A stretch of DNA of 64,000 nt from Paenibacillus thalictri (lineage in GTDB: Bacteria; Bacillota; Bacilli; Paenibacillales; NBRC-103111), in NCBI RefSeq assembly GCF_004307995.1, contig NZ_SIRE01000003.1, positions 62,001-126,000 of the forward strand, in the 5' to 3' direction. The notes below the pieces were generated by a model, which was not told the origin of the DNA, made no database searches, and saw nothing but the letters and a program-made list of their open reading frames with translations. The position numbers and the translations under genes are program-made. Shown in pieces: positions 24,067-33,197 of the stretch; within the stretch, counting starts at the first letter, position 1, and each line of letters starts with the position of its first letter.

Positions 24067-25281
24067 ATGCAAACGAATCAAACGTTGGAGGAAAAACGGA
24101 TTTCAAGCTGGATTGTATTTTTGCTGGCAGCTGCATGCGGACTTATCGTAGCTAATCTTTATTATGCCCAAACTTTGGTAGGGCCGATCAGCCTCTCGAC
24201 GGGGCTTACTTCCGCAGCGGCAGGTTTTATTGTCACGATCACTCAAATCGGTTATGTGGCAGGGCTGCTTTTTATCGTGCCTCTCAGCGATAGGATTGAA
24301 AACCGGCGTCTTGCGGCAATCGGGTTAATTGTCGTGGTCGGTGCTTTGCTTGCGGCTGCATCCGCGCCTAATGCACCGGTGTTCCTGACTGCATCGCTGC
24401 TTATTGGACTCGGTTCCGTGGTAGCCCAAATCCTTGTGCCTTATGCCGCTTACCTGGCTTCCGAAGAGCAGCGCGGACAAGTGGTAGGGAATGTGATGAG
24501 CGGGCTTTTGTTAGGCATCATGTTTGCCAGGCCTGTGGCAAGTTTTATTACGAGCATTTGGGGGTGGCGGGCCGTATTTACAATGTCGGCCGTTGTTATT
24601 GCCATATTAGCGGTCTTATTGTCCCGTATACTGCAACAGCGAAAACCGGCTTCTACAACGAGCTACCGTGAATTAATTGTTTCATTAGGGAAACTTTACA
24701 GGCATACCCCGATATTGCGCCGCCGGGCGTTGTACCAAGCATGTTTATTTGGGGCTTTCAGCCTCTTCTGGACCGTAATACCTTTGTATTTGACGGATAT
24801 GTTTAAAATGTCCCAGCAAGGCATCGCTTTGTTTGCTTTGGCCGGTGTGGGCGGTGCGATTGCGGCGCCGATTGCCGGGAGACTGGCGGATAAAGGCTGG
24901 ACCCGGTTATTGACGGGGCTGGCTATGACGCTGGCCATCTTGTCTTTTGTGCTGACTTACTTTTTTCAAAATAATTCAGCAACGGACCTCGCATTGCTCG
25001 TGTTGGCTGCAATTACGCTGGATATGGCCGTTTCGGGAAATCTGGTCCTGGGGCAACGTGCGATTTATTCCTTGGGTAATGAGGCAAGGGGACGTTTAAA
25101 CGGATTGTTTATGTCGATATTTTTCATTGGCGGGGCCATAGGTTCATCTTTAGGAGGCTGGTCTTATGTTTATGGCGGATGGAACTTTACGTCGCTGATT
25201 GGAGCCGTTCTACCGTTATTAGCTTTAGTTTACTTTTTTACCGAAAAAAGAGCCAAGTCAGCGTCCGAGCATCGAGAGTAA
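24067..25281 (+). CDS. MFS efflux transporter (12 helices)
   Basis: A 404-residue membrane protein with about 12 helices and the MFS loop 2-3 motif (PLSDRIENRRL) plus a partial repeat between helices 8 and 9 (GRLADKG). The start MQTNQTLEEKR follows ATAGGAGGAG. The family context (divergent TetR, three operator boxes) points to a drug or metabolite exporter induced by its substrate. The substrate is unknown. Confidence 0.9.
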   Translation: MQTNQTLEEKRISSWIVFLLAAACGLIVANLYYAQTLVGPISLSTGLTSAAAGFIVTITQIGYVAGLLFIVPLSDRIENRRLAAIGLIVVVGALLAAASAPNAPVFLTASLLIGLGSVVAQILVPYAAYLASEEQRGQVVGNVMSGLLLGIMFARPVASFITSIWGWRAVFTMSAVVIAILAVLLSRILQQRKPASTTSYRELIVSLGKLYRHTPILRRRALYQACLFGAFSLFWTVIPLYLTDMFKMSQQGIALFALAGVGGAIAAPIAGRLADKGWTRLLTGLAMTLAILSFVLTYFFQNNSATDLALLVLAAITLDMAVSGNLVLGQRAIYSLGNEARGRLNGLFMSIFFIGGAIGSSLGGWSYVYGGWNFTSLIGAVLPLLALVYFFTEKRAKSASEHRE

Positions 25282-25328
25282 AAACGCAAAGTTTTATACG
25301 ATCGGGCGGTGCCCAACGGATACGGAAC

Positions 25329-25361
25329 AACAACACGCCGATGGCGGGCGTGTTTTGTTCT
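25329..25361 (+). terminator. Terminator after the MFS gene
   Basis: AACACGCC pairs with GGCGTGTT, followed by TTGTTCT. It is the first strong hairpin after the transporter stop. Confidence 0.65.
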
Positions 25362-25525
25362 ATATTTCCCGTTCTTTCGAAAACAGGAGTTTCCAAGCGA
25401 ATGTAGCACTTTTTTACCTGCAGGCAGGGTTTGGGGAAACAACAGTTGCAAGCCGTATCCAAGGCGCAGGAGCTGGTCTTGTTGAAGAGGCGAACCGAGC
25501 GATACGACAGGAAGGATCGCCTACC

Positions 25526-26107
25526 TCAGGTCCGCTCGGCGGTAAGATACGTTTTGACCGCAGGAGACTGGTAGTTCGCAAACTGCTCGAGGATACCCGC
25601 GGCCGTCGTGTCGGTGATGACCATCGAACGGTACCTGGGCTGCATGAATTGTTCCCGCTCCATCGTTTCAAACATCGATACAAGCGGATCGTAATAATGA
25701 TTGACGTTTAGCAGCCCGATCGGCTTATGATGAAGACCCAACTGCCCCCATGTAAATATTTCGAAGTATTCCTCCATGGTCCCCGGTCCGCCGGGAAGGG
25801 CGATAAATGCATCTGCCAGCTCGGCCATTTTGGCTTTTCGCTCATGCATGGAATCGACAATAATCAGCTCCGTCAGCCCCTGATGCGCAATTTCGCGATT
25901 TTGCAGAAAATAAGGGAGCACACCGATGACTTCACCGCCTGCCTCCAGTGCCGCATCGGCTACTGCGCCCATCAGACCTACGTTGGATCCACCGTAGACC
26001 AATGCCATCCGGCGTTCGGCAAGCGCTTGGCCAAGCGCCTTGGCATGTTCTTTATAAATCGGAGAAGCTCCTTCACTGGAGCCGCAAAATACGGCGATTC
26101 GTTTCAT
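25526..26107 (-). CDS. LOG-family protein (TIGR00730), putative nucleotide phosphoribohydrolase
   Basis: A 193-residue Rossmann-like protein beginning MKRIAVFCGSSEGASP, with YGGSNVGLMG and the diagnostic PGGPGTMEEYFEIFTW motif (PGGxGTxxE) of LOG/'lysine decarboxylase-like' proteins. Characterised members cleave AMP or cytokinin riboside monophosphates to the free base and ribose-5-phosphate, not lysine. ATG 26107 has GGGGGA at a workable distance; a second ATG six bases earlier is too close to it. It is monocistronic between an MFS gene and azoR. Confidence 0.92.
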   Translation of the reverse strand: MKRIAVFCGSSEGASPIYKEHAKALGQALAERRMALVYGGSNVGLMGAVADAALEAGGEVIGVLPYFLQNREIAHQGLTELIIVDSMHERKAKMAELADAFIALPGGPGTMEEYFEIFTWGQLGLHHKPIGLLNVNHYYDPLVSMFETMEREQFMQPRYRSMVITDTTAAGILEQFANYQSPAVKTYLTAERT

Positions 26108-26239
26108 ATACATATCCCCCGCAATCTGGATTTTTTTGAGAACAAATGTTTGTTATATCACTTTATCACAAATGGCAAGGATTCGGTAGTGAAACTGAAT
26201 GTGAGGTCGCATCTGTTCGTACGTTGGAAAATGTAAGGT

Positions 26240-26268
26240 CGGCCGCCACAGTTTATGTGGCGGCCGAT
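26240..26268. terminator. Strong hairpin downstream of azoR
   Basis: TCGGCCGCCACA and TGTGGCGGCCGA form a perfect 12-bp stem with a five-base loop, ten bases after the azoR stop on the minus strand. There is no T run, so termination strength is uncertain. Confidence 0.6.
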
Positions 26269-26277
26269 TGTTGAAAG

Positions 26278-26919
26278 TTAGAAGCGGAGAGCGGCTTCCT
26301 GCGCTTGTTGGATCGCTTTTTCCTTGATCGATTGGGCTTCGCTGGGAGCCGCGGCCATGCCTTCAACAAAAATACCAGTAATATCGCTTATGCCGACAAA
26401 TTCCATGATGGCTTTCAGGTGACGGTGTCCCATTTCGAGTTCTGCAAATTCGGATCCGGGCGACAATACGCTGCCGCTGGCCTGAATGTGAACCGTCTTT
26501 TTACCGTTCAGCAATCCAACTCTTCCGATATCCGGCAAATATTTAAACGTTTTCCCCGCAATACAGATGGAATCAAGGTATGCTTTTACGACAGGCGGGT
26601 ATGAATAGTTCCATATCGGTGTGACAAATACATATTTGTCCGCGGCGATAAACTGATCTACCAGCTCGCTCATGCGGGTTAATTTGGCTTTTTCCGTATC
26701 GGTCAATTGGTCATAGGAAGCCCCTGCCGCCAGTTTGTCCCAACTGCTAAAAATATCGCCGTCCAGCTGCGGAACTTTTATTTTGAACAGATCCAGATGT
26801 ATGATTTCATCATACGGGTTTGCGGCGCGGTATGTTTGTACAAATTCGTTCCCTACCGCCATGCTGTAGGACTTTTCATGATCATTCGGATTGGCTGTGA
26901 TATACAAAACGGTTGCCAT
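26278..26919 (-). CDS. azoR: FMN-dependent NADH-azoreductase
   Basis: A 213-residue flavodoxin-fold protein (MATVLYITANPNDHEKSYSMAVGNEFV; PIWNYSYPPVVKAYLDSICIAGKTFKY; QASGSVLSPGSEF), matching AzoR/AcpD quinone and azo reductases. It reduces quinones and azo bonds with NADH via FMN, a detoxification role against thiol-reactive electrophiles. An ECF41-like promoter on the minus strand at 27086-27113 points at it, with a leader of about 160 bases, suggesting that it belongs to the regulon of the divergent ECF sigma factor. Confidence 0.93.
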   Translation of the reverse strand: MATVLYITANPNDHEKSYSMAVGNEFVQTYRAANPYDEIIHLDLFKIKVPQLDGDIFSSWDKLAAGASYDQLTDTEKAKLTRMSELVDQFIAADKYVFVTPIWNYSYPPVVKAYLDSICIAGKTFKYLPDIGRVGLLNGKKTVHIQASGSVLSPGSEFAELEMGHRHLKAIMEFVGISDITGIFVEGMAAAPSEAQSIKEKAIQQAQEAALRF

Positions 26920-27085
26920 AATGAGATTACCTGCCTTTACGATTTTATTTTACGGAACTTTAATTGAGCGAAGCGGCGGTTCTCAGGTACCGGCAGGCCG
27001 ATGTCCGGCGCGGCCGCAGCAGGCCGACCTGGAAATTGCCTGCTTCGTATGAGATGGAGAGTGTTTGCCGCCGCTACACTACAAT

Positions 27086-27113
27086 GACGAAGCGCGCATT
27101 CCGGAATGTGACA
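27086..27113 (-). promoter_or_regulatory. ECF41-type promoter facing azoR
   Basis: Read on the minus strand: TGTCACA (27113-27107), 17 bases, CGTC (27089-27086). This fits the ECF41 consensus TGTCACA-N16-CGTC with one extra spacer base and points toward azoR. Confidence 0.7.
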
Positions 27114-27157
27114 GCTGCATCCCAAAAAAGCGGGATGAACTATCAAACCAGCCGATT

Positions 27158-27184
27158 TGTCACAATGGCTCCGGTTCGTTCGTC
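27158..27184 (+). promoter_or_regulatory. ECF41-type autoregulatory promoter
   Basis: TGTCACA (27158-27164), exactly 16 bases, CGTC (27181-27184): a full match to the ECF41 consensus as I recall it, 41 bases before the sigma-factor start. Autoregulation is therefore likely. Confidence 0.85.
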
Positions 27185-27225
27185 ATTAAAGTAGGGACTT
27201 CATTTTGGGTATGGGAAGGTATGGG

Positions 27226-28095
27226 ATGATGAGCACACATGAATGGTTGGCCGAACAATTCGAAGCTCAGCGAAATCACCTCCAGGCGGTGGCTTATCGC
27301 ATGCTGGGTTCTTACAGCGAAGCGGAAGACGCGGTACAGGAGTCTTGGCTGCGCCTTAGCCGTTCGGATACAAGTGCGATTGAAAATCTGGGGGGCTGGC
27401 TGACTACGGTAGTTTCACGGATCTGTCTTGACATGCTGCGTTCGCGAAAATCAAGACGCGAGGAATCGATGGAAGCGCAGCTGTCCGTGATGTCTGCATA
27501 TCAGGAGGATCGGAGCAACCCTGAGCAGGAAGCGCTGCTCTCCGATTCGGTCGGCCTCGCACTGCTGGTAGTGCTTGGCAATCTGAAGCCTGCGGAACGG
27601 GTGACCTTTGTGCTGCACGACATCTTTGCCATGCCATTTACGGAGATTGCCCCTATTGTCGGGAAGTCCGAAGCGGCAGTTAGACAGCTTGCAAGCCGCG
27701 CACGCCGCCGTGTGCAGGGAACGGAGCAGTCGCCCAATGGCGATCTTGCCCGTCAACGCGAGCTGATCGACGCTTTCTTGGCGGCGGCGTATGCCGGCGA
27801 CTTCGATACGCTGGTAGCGGCGCTGGATCCGGATGTCGTGTTGCGTGACGATCGCCGGACAGGAGCCGAAAGTATCACGCGTGGCGCAAGAGCGCTTGCC
27901 AAGCAAGTTTCGGGACGTGCGCAAGCTGCGCAGCTTGCGCTGGTGAATGGGGAGGTAGGGGTTATAGCGGCTCCGCGCGGAAAACTGCTTTATGTGCTTG
28001 AATTTACAATACGGGATGGGAAAATTGCGGAAGTCGATTTGATCTCGGACCCAGCACGTATCCGCAAACTGGACTTGGCGGTGCTGGCGGATTAA
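27226..28095 (+). CDS. ECF41-group RNA polymerase sigma factor with SnoaL-like C-terminus
   Basis: About 289 residues. Sigma region 2 is at 15-85 (AYRMLGSYSEAEDAVQESWLRL) and region 4 at 110-170 (LKPAERVTFVLHDIFAMPFTEIAPIVGKSEAAVRQLASRARRRV), followed by a roughly 115-residue SnoaL-type domain (RQRELIDAFLAAAYAGDFDTLVAALDPDVVLRDD). This fused domain is the ECF41 hallmark, replacing a separate anti-sigma factor and controlling activity. The start at 27226 (or 27229) has GGGAAGG upstream. The ECF41 promoter just before it suggests self-control, and a second one faces azoR. The usual carboxymuconolactone-decarboxylase partner is absent. Confidence 0.93.
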   Translation: MMSTHEWLAEQFEAQRNHLQAVAYRMLGSYSEAEDAVQESWLRLSRSDTSAIENLGGWLTTVVSRICLDMLRSRKSRREESMEAQLSVMSAYQEDRSNPEQEALLSDSVGLALLVVLGNLKPAERVTFVLHDIFAMPFTEIAPIVGKSEAAVRQLASRARRRVQGTEQSPNGDLARQRELIDAFLAAAYAGDFDTLVAALDPDVVLRDDRRTGAESITRGARALAKQVSGRAQAAQLALVNGEVGVIAAPRGKLLYVLEFTIRDGKIAEVDLISDPARIRKLDLAVLAD

Positions 28096-28247
28096 TCTCC
28101 GGCGTATAAGTAGGGGAGGCAGGCGGGTCACGATGGCATGCTGATTACACCGGTCCGCCGCTGCGGTTGAGAGGCGGATGAAATGCGTCTGGCAGGAATC
28201 GAAAATCTTCCGTTTTTCGTCAGCCGCGGATAAATCGGCTGAATTGG

Positions 28248-28277
28248 AACCACTTTAGGATGAAGTGGTTTCTTTTT
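28248..28277 (+). terminator. Terminator after the ECF41 gene
   Basis: AACCACTT pairs with AAGTGGTT across a short loop and is followed by TCTTTTTG. It overlaps the tail of the convergent LysR gene region. Confidence 0.75.
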
Positions 28278-28278
28278 G

Positions 28279-29166
28279 TTAGCTTTGACGAATCATTTCG
28301 ATAAAATGGATCGCCGCAGACGAAAGCGGTTCGCCTTTGCGCGTACAGATGGCAATCGTGTTTTGCAGATGGATCCCTTCAACGTACACGCGGCACAACT
28401 CGCCGCGCTCGACATAGTCCCGCACCACAAGCGAAGATACAAAATTCGCTCCATACCCTGCAACAACGGCCTGAATCGCTTCGTGCAAACCGTTGAATTG
28501 CAGCGTGATTTTGGGGGCAGGCGCGCTATAGGTTCTGCATAACGCAAACAACCGTTCACGGGTTGAACTTCCTTCCTCCCTCATCACAAACGATTCCTGC
28601 ATCATCTCGATCAAGGAGATGGACTGGTTTGCAAACCGATGACCCGGTGCGACGACAAACCACAGCTCATCCTGGAACATATGCTCCGTCTCGATTGCGT
28701 CGGAATCGTCTTCGGGCAAACCTCCATAAATCGCCAGGTCAACTTCCGCATGCAGCAGTTTTTTGAACGCATCGCTGGAATTTGTTGTCGTAATGTTCAT
28801 TTCGACTTGCTCATACCTTCGTTTGAACTTGGCAATCCACGTGGGCATGAGGAAGATGGCCGGCAAATAAGTAGCCGCGATATGGATATGCCCAATCGTT
28901 CCGGCGGCATAATCGTGGGCGTATTGCTCCATCTGCCGCTCTACGGCAAACAGCTTGTCGGCCAGCATCGCGATCGACTTACCGGCTTCCGTCAGCGTCA
29001 CACCTCGCCCTTGGGGTTTAAGCAAGGTGAGGGACAACTCCTTCTCGAATTTTTTGACCTGGGCCGTTATCGCGGGCTGGCTGATATTCAACATTTCCGA
29101 AGCGCGGGTGACGCTTCCGGTTGCGGCAATCACATGGAATAAGCGTAGCGCATGCAGGTTCATCAA
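28279..29166 (-). CDS. LysR-family transcriptional regulator
   Basis: A 295-residue LysR protein: HTH at residues 1-60 (MMNLHALRLFHVIAATGSVTRASEMLNISQPAITAQVKKFEKEL), then a full-length effector domain ending in FIEMIRQS. The branch resembles CysL/CbbR-type regulators. It is divergent from an O-methyltransferase gene with an AT-rich inverted repeat in the gap, so that gene is the likely target. The effector is unknown. Confidence 0.9.
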   Translation of the reverse strand: MMNLHALRLFHVIAATGSVTRASEMLNISQPAITAQVKKFEKELSLTLLKPQGRGVTLTEAGKSIAMLADKLFAVERQMEQYAHDYAAGTIGHIHIAATYLPAIFLMPTWIAKFKRRYEQVEMNITTTNSSDAFKKLLHAEVDLAIYGGLPEDDSDAIETEHMFQDELWFVVAPGHRFANQSISLIEMMQESFVMREEGSSTRERLFALCRTYSAPAPKITLQFNGLHEAIQAVVAGYGANFVSSLVVRDYVERGELCRVYVEGIHLQNTIAICTRKGEPLSSAAIHFIEMIRQS

Positions 29167-29214
29167 GGGACTCCTTTTAGTATGAATTATATATATTTTG
29201 TATGTGTCTAATTT

Positions 29215-29231
29215 AAATATATATTATATTT
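29215..29231. promoter_or_regulatory. AT-rich inverted repeat between LysR and methyltransferase
   Basis: AAATATA-TAT-TATATTT is a perfect 7-3-7 palindrome in the divergent gap. It could be a LysR site or simply AT-rich promoter DNA. Confidence 0.4.
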
Positions 29232-29299
29232 ATGATTCCAAACGATGTAAACTGGTTTTGTAACTGAACTTGAACTGATGAGAAGGAGATGTGATCGGC

Positions 29300-29971
29300 A
29301 TGACCCAGGCAAATACTTGGACTAAGGTGGATGCGTATATTACGGAGCGCCTGATTCCGCATGACCCGGTATTGGAGGAGGTGTTGTCCGCGAATCGAAG
29401 GGCGGAACTTCCCGAGATAGACGTAACACCCGCTCAAGGCAAGCTGCTGCACATCTGGGCTCGGATGCAAGGGGCAAAGCGGATTTTGGAAATCGGCACA
29501 TTAGGCGGCTATAGCACGATCTGGATGGCGCGCGCTTTACCGGCTGACGGACGGCTCGTTACGCTTGAGCTAAGTCCGCATCATGCTCAAGTGGCCCGGT
29601 CCAACATCGCTTATGCCGGATTGGAGACAAAAGTGGAGATTCGCGTAGGGGACGCGCTGCAGCAATTGGCTGCTCTGAAAGAAGAAGGTGCAGAGGCGTT
29701 TGATCTTATTTTTATCGATGCGGATAAACCCAACAACCCTGCCTATTTGAAGTGGGCGCTGCAATTTTCGCACCCGGGGACGGTCATTGTCGGCGATAAT
29801 GTGATCCGCGAAGGAGAAATTATTAACGAACAGACCCTTGACCCGCGTGTAGCCGGCGTCAGGCAGTTCTACGATCTATTGGCTGAAGAGCCGAACATTA
29901 CAGCAACGGCGATACAGACGGTCGGCAGCAAAGGATATGACGGTTTTGTTATCGGGATCGTCAACGGTTGA
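29300..29971 (+). CDS. SAM-dependent O-methyltransferase (COG4122 type)
   Basis: About 223 residues. The SAM motif is ILEIGTLGGYSTIWMARALP, a second motif is LVTLELSP, and the metal/catalytic region is FDLIFIDADKPNNPAYLKWAL with GTVIVGDNVIREG, all typical of cation-dependent catechol/caffeoyl-CoA-type O-methyltransferases. ATG 29300 has GAAGGAGA at about ten bases; the longer GTG 29291 start is too close to that site. It is probably controlled by the divergent LysR. The acceptor substrate is unknown. Confidence 0.9.
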   Translation: MTQANTWTKVDAYITERLIPHDPVLEEVLSANRRAELPEIDVTPAQGKLLHIWARMQGAKRILEIGTLGGYSTIWMARALPADGRLVTLELSPHHAQVARSNIAYAGLETKVEIRVGDALQQLAALKEEGAEAFDLIFIDADKPNNPAYLKWALQFSHPGTVIVGDNVIREGEIINEQTLDPRVAGVRQFYDLLAEEPNITATAIQTVGSKGYDGFVIGIVNG

Positions 29972-29996
29972 GCACCCGGTGCAACTAGGTAAGGAC

Positions 29997-30038
29997 AAAA
30001 AAACGGCTGCGAGCTTGGTTAAAAGTTCGCAGCCGTTT
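29997..30038. terminator. Bidirectional terminator between the methyltransferase and aldolase genes
   Basis: AAACGGCTGCGA and TCGCAGCCGTTT form a 12-bp perfect stem. On the minus strand it ends in a run of seven T, making it the clear terminator of the aldolase gene; it can also end the methyltransferase transcript. Confidence 0.82.
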
Positions 30039-30107
30039 GAGGCTCATACCGCCGCAACGCACGTTTCATATCCACGAGCGTTGGAAAATGCCGGCTTGAG
30101 TGAGCGT

Positions 30108-30995
30108 TTATTGAATAGACGCTTGATAAATGTCCTGAATTGATTGGGAGAGCATGGCGTTAAATTGTTCATCGGTTTGTCCGGCCGTCAGCCCTTGGGA
30201 CAAGGCACGCGAGAAACTGGCAATCAGTCCATGATTATGCGCTAGCTTTTCGTTCGCCTCCGCTTGCGAATAGCCGCCCGATAAAGCTACAACCCGGATC
30301 ACATGCGGATCCTTCATCAGATCGCTGTAGAAATTATGTTCTGTCGGTATGGAGAGTTTGAGCATGATTTTCACGTCTGCATCCAGCTTGGCCAATTGGC
30401 TGAAAATTTCATCTTTGAGCAGTTTTTCCGATGTTATCTTATCCGAGCTGTGAATATCGACTTCCGGTTCGATGATCGGAACCAGCCCCATTTGAACAAT
30501 TTGGCTGCCGATGGCAAATTGCTGCTCAACGACTTTTTTGATTCCCGACGGATTGGCTTCTTTAATCACAGAGCGCATTTTTGTGCCAAAGATGTGGCGT
30601 TCGTTCGCACGCTTCAAGAGGCTGTTTAAGTCAGGCATAGCTTTCATCAGCTGAACTCCGTCTTCCAGGTCGGCAAGTCCTTTGTCGACTTTGAGAAAAG
30701 GCACAATCCCTTTCTTCTCCCACAAATAATCGGCGGTAAATTGCCCGTCAATGAGACGGTCCATCGTGTTCTCAAAAAGAATCGCGCCTAAAATGTACTT
30801 GGAATCAAAAGCGGGACTTTTAATAATACGTGTCCTCATCTCATGCACCAAAGCGTACATTTCCTCCTCATTGGCATAACGGTCTTCCTTAACGCCATAC
30901 TGCAGCAGCGCTTTAGGCGTGCTTCCCCCGCTTTGGTCCAACGCTGCGATAAAGCCCTCTCCCGAATGAATACGATCCAATTGCTTTGAATTCAT
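30108..30995 (-). CDS. fda: Class I fructose-1,6-bisphosphate aldolase
   Basis: A 295-residue class I aldolase ([30 protein letters not shown] ... FLKVDKGL ... PIIEPEVDI ... [16 protein letters not shown]), the Fda/staphylococcal type that forms a Schiff base with a lysine and needs no metal. It cleaves fructose-1,6-bisphosphate to glyceraldehyde-3-phosphate and dihydroxyacetone phosphate in glycolysis and gluconeogenesis. It is monocistronic with its own terminator. Full length and intact. Confidence 0.95.
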   Translation of the reverse strand: MNSKQLDRIHSGEGFIAALDQSGGSTPKALLQYGVKEDRYANEEEMYALVHEMRTRIIKSPAFDSKYILGAILFENTMDRLIDGQFTADYLWEKKGIVPFLKVDKGLADLEDGVQLMKAMPDLNSLLKRANERHIFGTKMRSVIKEANPSGIKKVVEQQFAIGSQIVQMGLVPIIEPEVDIHSSDKITSEKLLKDEIFSQLAKLDADVKIMLKLSIPTEHNFYSDLMKDPHVIRVVALSGGYSQAEANEKLAHNHGLIASFSRALSQGLTAGQTDEQFNAMLSQSIQDIYQASIQ

Positions 30996-31114
30996 GAATG
31001 TTTCCCCTTCCTTATATGGACTTAAATGACATCTTGAATCCTTTTATTATATCATTTTTATTTGGTTGCATACATGGTGCCCGCTAGACTCGTTGTTACC
31101 AAGCGAAATCGGTT

Positions 31115-31157
31115 AAGCTGCCGCGGCGGACGCCGCATAGTTGCCGCAGCTTTTTTT
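31115..31157 (+). terminator. Terminator-like hairpin upstream of the alditol oxidase gene
   Basis: AAGCTGC pairs with GCAGCTT, with an inner GCGGCG/CGCCGC stem, followed by seven T on the plus strand. No plus-strand gene lies directly upstream, so it could be a leader attenuator or the end of a small RNA. A weak terminator role for unknown transcription is equally possible. Confidence 0.5.
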
Positions 31158-31287
31158 CCGCACATCGGGATAAGGTTATCGCACTATTTTAACTTTACAA
31201 GACAATGAGCATCCTTTACGATAAAATAAGCGTTTTTTGCATGGAAGGCTGATTTTATTTATGCTGGCTGAAACGGAGAGTGGAACA

Positions 31288-32553
31288 ATGGAACACGAAA
31301 ACAATTGGGCTGGTAATTACAAATATAACGCTGCGGATTTCCATGTCCCTGAAACGATGGAACAGGTGCAGGAAATAGTGGCGCAAAGCGCTCAAGTGAA
31401 GACACTGGGGACACGGCATTCGTTTAATGCCATTGCCGATACGGCCGGTTGCCATATTTCCCTCCAGAAGCTGAATCGTGTGATCGGGCTGGACCGTACC
31501 CGTCATCAGGTTACGGTTGAAGGCGGGATCCGGTATGGGGAGCTGGGCCAATACCTTTACGCCAATGGTTATGCTTTGCCGAATTTGGCTTCGCTGCCGC
31601 ACATTACGGTTGCAGGAGCTTGCGCAACGGCTACTCACGGTTCAGGCGTTGGGATCGGGAATCTCGCTACAGCGGTGTATTCGATGGAAATCGTGAAGGC
31701 AGACGGCGAGACGATGGTGTTCTCCCGCGGGCAGCAGGACGGGGATATCGTCGAAGCGGCCGTTAGCCTAGGGGGACTCGGCGTAGTAACGAAAATGACG
31801 CTGGATGTGGTTCCGGCATTTCAAATGAGTCAGACAGTGTACGAACATTTGCCCTTAACTACCTTAGAGCAGAATGCAGACGCTATTTTATCCGGCGCTT
31901 ACAGCGTCAGCTTGTTTACGAACTGGAAGGAAGCGGCGTTTAACCAAGTCTGGGTGAAGCAGAAAGTAACGGATGAAACCCCTGTTCAAACGCAGCCTGA
32001 TTATTTTGGAGCGGGAAAAGCAACAGCGCCGCGGCATCCGGTACCAGGGCATACGGCCGAAAATTGCAGCGAACAAATGGGCGTTCCAGGCCCGTGGTAT
32101 GAGCGTATGCCGCACTTTCGTTTGGATTTTGTGCCAGGCGCCGGCAATGAGCTGCAAAGCGAGTATTATGTGGCGCACCGGGATGCGTACGAGGCTCTTT
32201 GCGCGCTTGAACGTGTACGCAAAGAAATATCGCCGCATCTTCATGTTTCCGAGGTTCGCACGATCGCCGCGGACGATTTATGGATGAGCCCCTGTTATAA
32301 CCAGGATTCGGTTGCCTTTCATTTTACATGGAAAGCGGATTGGCCCGCTGTACAGCAAGTGCTGCCGATTATCGAAAAGCAGCTTGCGCCTTTTCAGGCC
32401 CGTCCGCATTGGGGCAAGCTGTTTGCCATGCCTCCTGAACGGCTGCAATCGCTCTTCGGGCGTTTGCCCGACTTTCGAGACTTGCTCCTTCGCTGCGATC
32501 CTCACGGGAAATTTCGCAACGACTTCCTGAATCGATATATAATGGAATCCTAA
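31288..32553 (+). CDS. FAD-linked alditol (xylitol/sorbitol) oxidase
   Basis: A 421-residue VAO-family oxidase. The N-terminal FAD domain begins WAGNYKYNAADFHVPET and has GTRHSFN with H44, equivalent to the histidine that binds FAD covalently in AldO. The C-terminal domain (SVAFHFTWKADW ... FQARPHWGKLF) matches alditol oxidases more than arabinono-lactone oxidases. It oxidises the C1 hydroxyl of a polyol such as xylitol to an aldose, giving hydrogen peroxide. ATG 31288 has GGAGAG seven bases upstream; longer starts at 31237 and 31261 lack good sites. Confidence 0.88.
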   Translation: MEHENNWAGNYKYNAADFHVPETMEQVQEIVAQSAQVKTLGTRHSFNAIADTAGCHISLQKLNRVIGLDRTRHQVTVEGGIRYGELGQYLYANGYALPNLASLPHITVAGACATATHGSGVGIGNLATAVYSMEIVKADGETMVFSRGQQDGDIVEAAVSLGGLGVVTKMTLDVVPAFQMSQTVYEHLPLTTLEQNADAILSGAYSVSLFTNWKEAAFNQVWVKQKVTDETPVQTQPDYFGAGKATAPRHPVPGHTAENCSEQMGVPGPWYERMPHFRLDFVPGAGNELQSEYYVAHRDAYEALCALERVRKEISPHLHVSEVRTIAADDLWMSPCYNQDSVAFHFTWKADWPAVQQVLPIIEKQLAPFQARPHWGKLFAMPPERLQSLFGRLPDFRDLLLRCDPHGKFRNDFLNRYIMES

Positions 32554-32667
32554 CATAAGAAAATAACTGAATATGGGGAATCGAGATAAGTCTGAGGGCA
32601 ATGCATGAAATGCTAGGTTTGCGAGAAACATTGCTTTTAGAGAGGAATTGCGGAGACGGATTCGATG

Positions 32668-32699
32668 AAGACCTTCCGAACGTTTCGGAGGGTCTTTTC
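32668..32699 (+). terminator. Terminator after the alditol oxidase gene
   Basis: AAGACCTTCCGAA pairs with TTTCGGAGGGTCTT (one wobble), followed by TTTTCC. Confidence 0.75.
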
Positions 32700-32757
32700 C
32701 TGCTCGTACGTTAACCGCAGTAGATATCCTCGAAATAAGAATAGAGTGTGAACGGAA

Positions 32758-32949
32758 TTAGCCGGTAGAGGTTTTTTTATAATAATAACCAGGGGACGGT
32801 TGGAGCATAGATTTTTGACAATCGACGATATATTTATCGAGCTCTTGGCTTAATCGAACGATTCTTTCGTCTGTGAAACTCCCTACTTTTAAAGCTTGGC
32901 TGACCAATTGCGCGCGCAACTGCTCGAGTTTATGTTCTTTTGAGTACAT
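32758..32949 (-). CDS. Spo0E-like aspartyl-phosphate phosphatase
   Basis: A 63-residue protein beginning MYSKEHKLEQLRAQLVSQAL. Two short helices carry the family signature SQELDKYI (SxELD), which in Spo0E and YnzD enters the active site and dephosphorylates Spo0A~P. GGAGGTGA six bases before ATG 32949 fixes the start; the open frame runs upstream to 32991 without a site. Its place beside a ComP/ComA/ComQ locus hints that it links quorum signalling with the sporulation phosphorelay, but this is inferred from position only. Confidence 0.85.
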   Translation of the reverse strand: MYSKEHKLEQLRAQLVSQALKVGSFTDERIVRLSQELDKYIVDCQKSMLQPSPGYYYKKTSTG

Positions 32950-33197
32950 TCCAGTCACCTCCAACTTTAATCCCGTTTTGTCATGTTCCAAGGCCGGAAC
33001 GTACGGTCATTTCTTTAATCGTGCCTATCCCTGAAGAACTTCAGGAGAAGCTTTTCTTGTACCATCTGGAAGACAAGCCATTCTCCATTTCTTTTATTTT
33101 AATGGAAATTTGAGGTATCTTCATCACATAAATCGATACGTAAAATGCTAGTTTTTTTTCATTTTTATATCAATCTATGAAAAAAATATGCATAAAG
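32950..33197. other. Gene-free stretch between spo0E-like and comX-like genes
   Basis: No supported gene. On the plus strand a short frame from about 33011 ends VPIPEELQEKLFLYHLEDKPFSISFILMEI, but it has no start with a ribosome site. The rest is AT-rich and probably holds the promoter of the Spo0E-like gene. Confidence 0.4.

Noticed and set aside
33011..33115. Short frame ending FSISFILMEI as an alternative ComX candidate
   Set aside because: No start codon with ribosome site and no tryptophan near the C-terminus.
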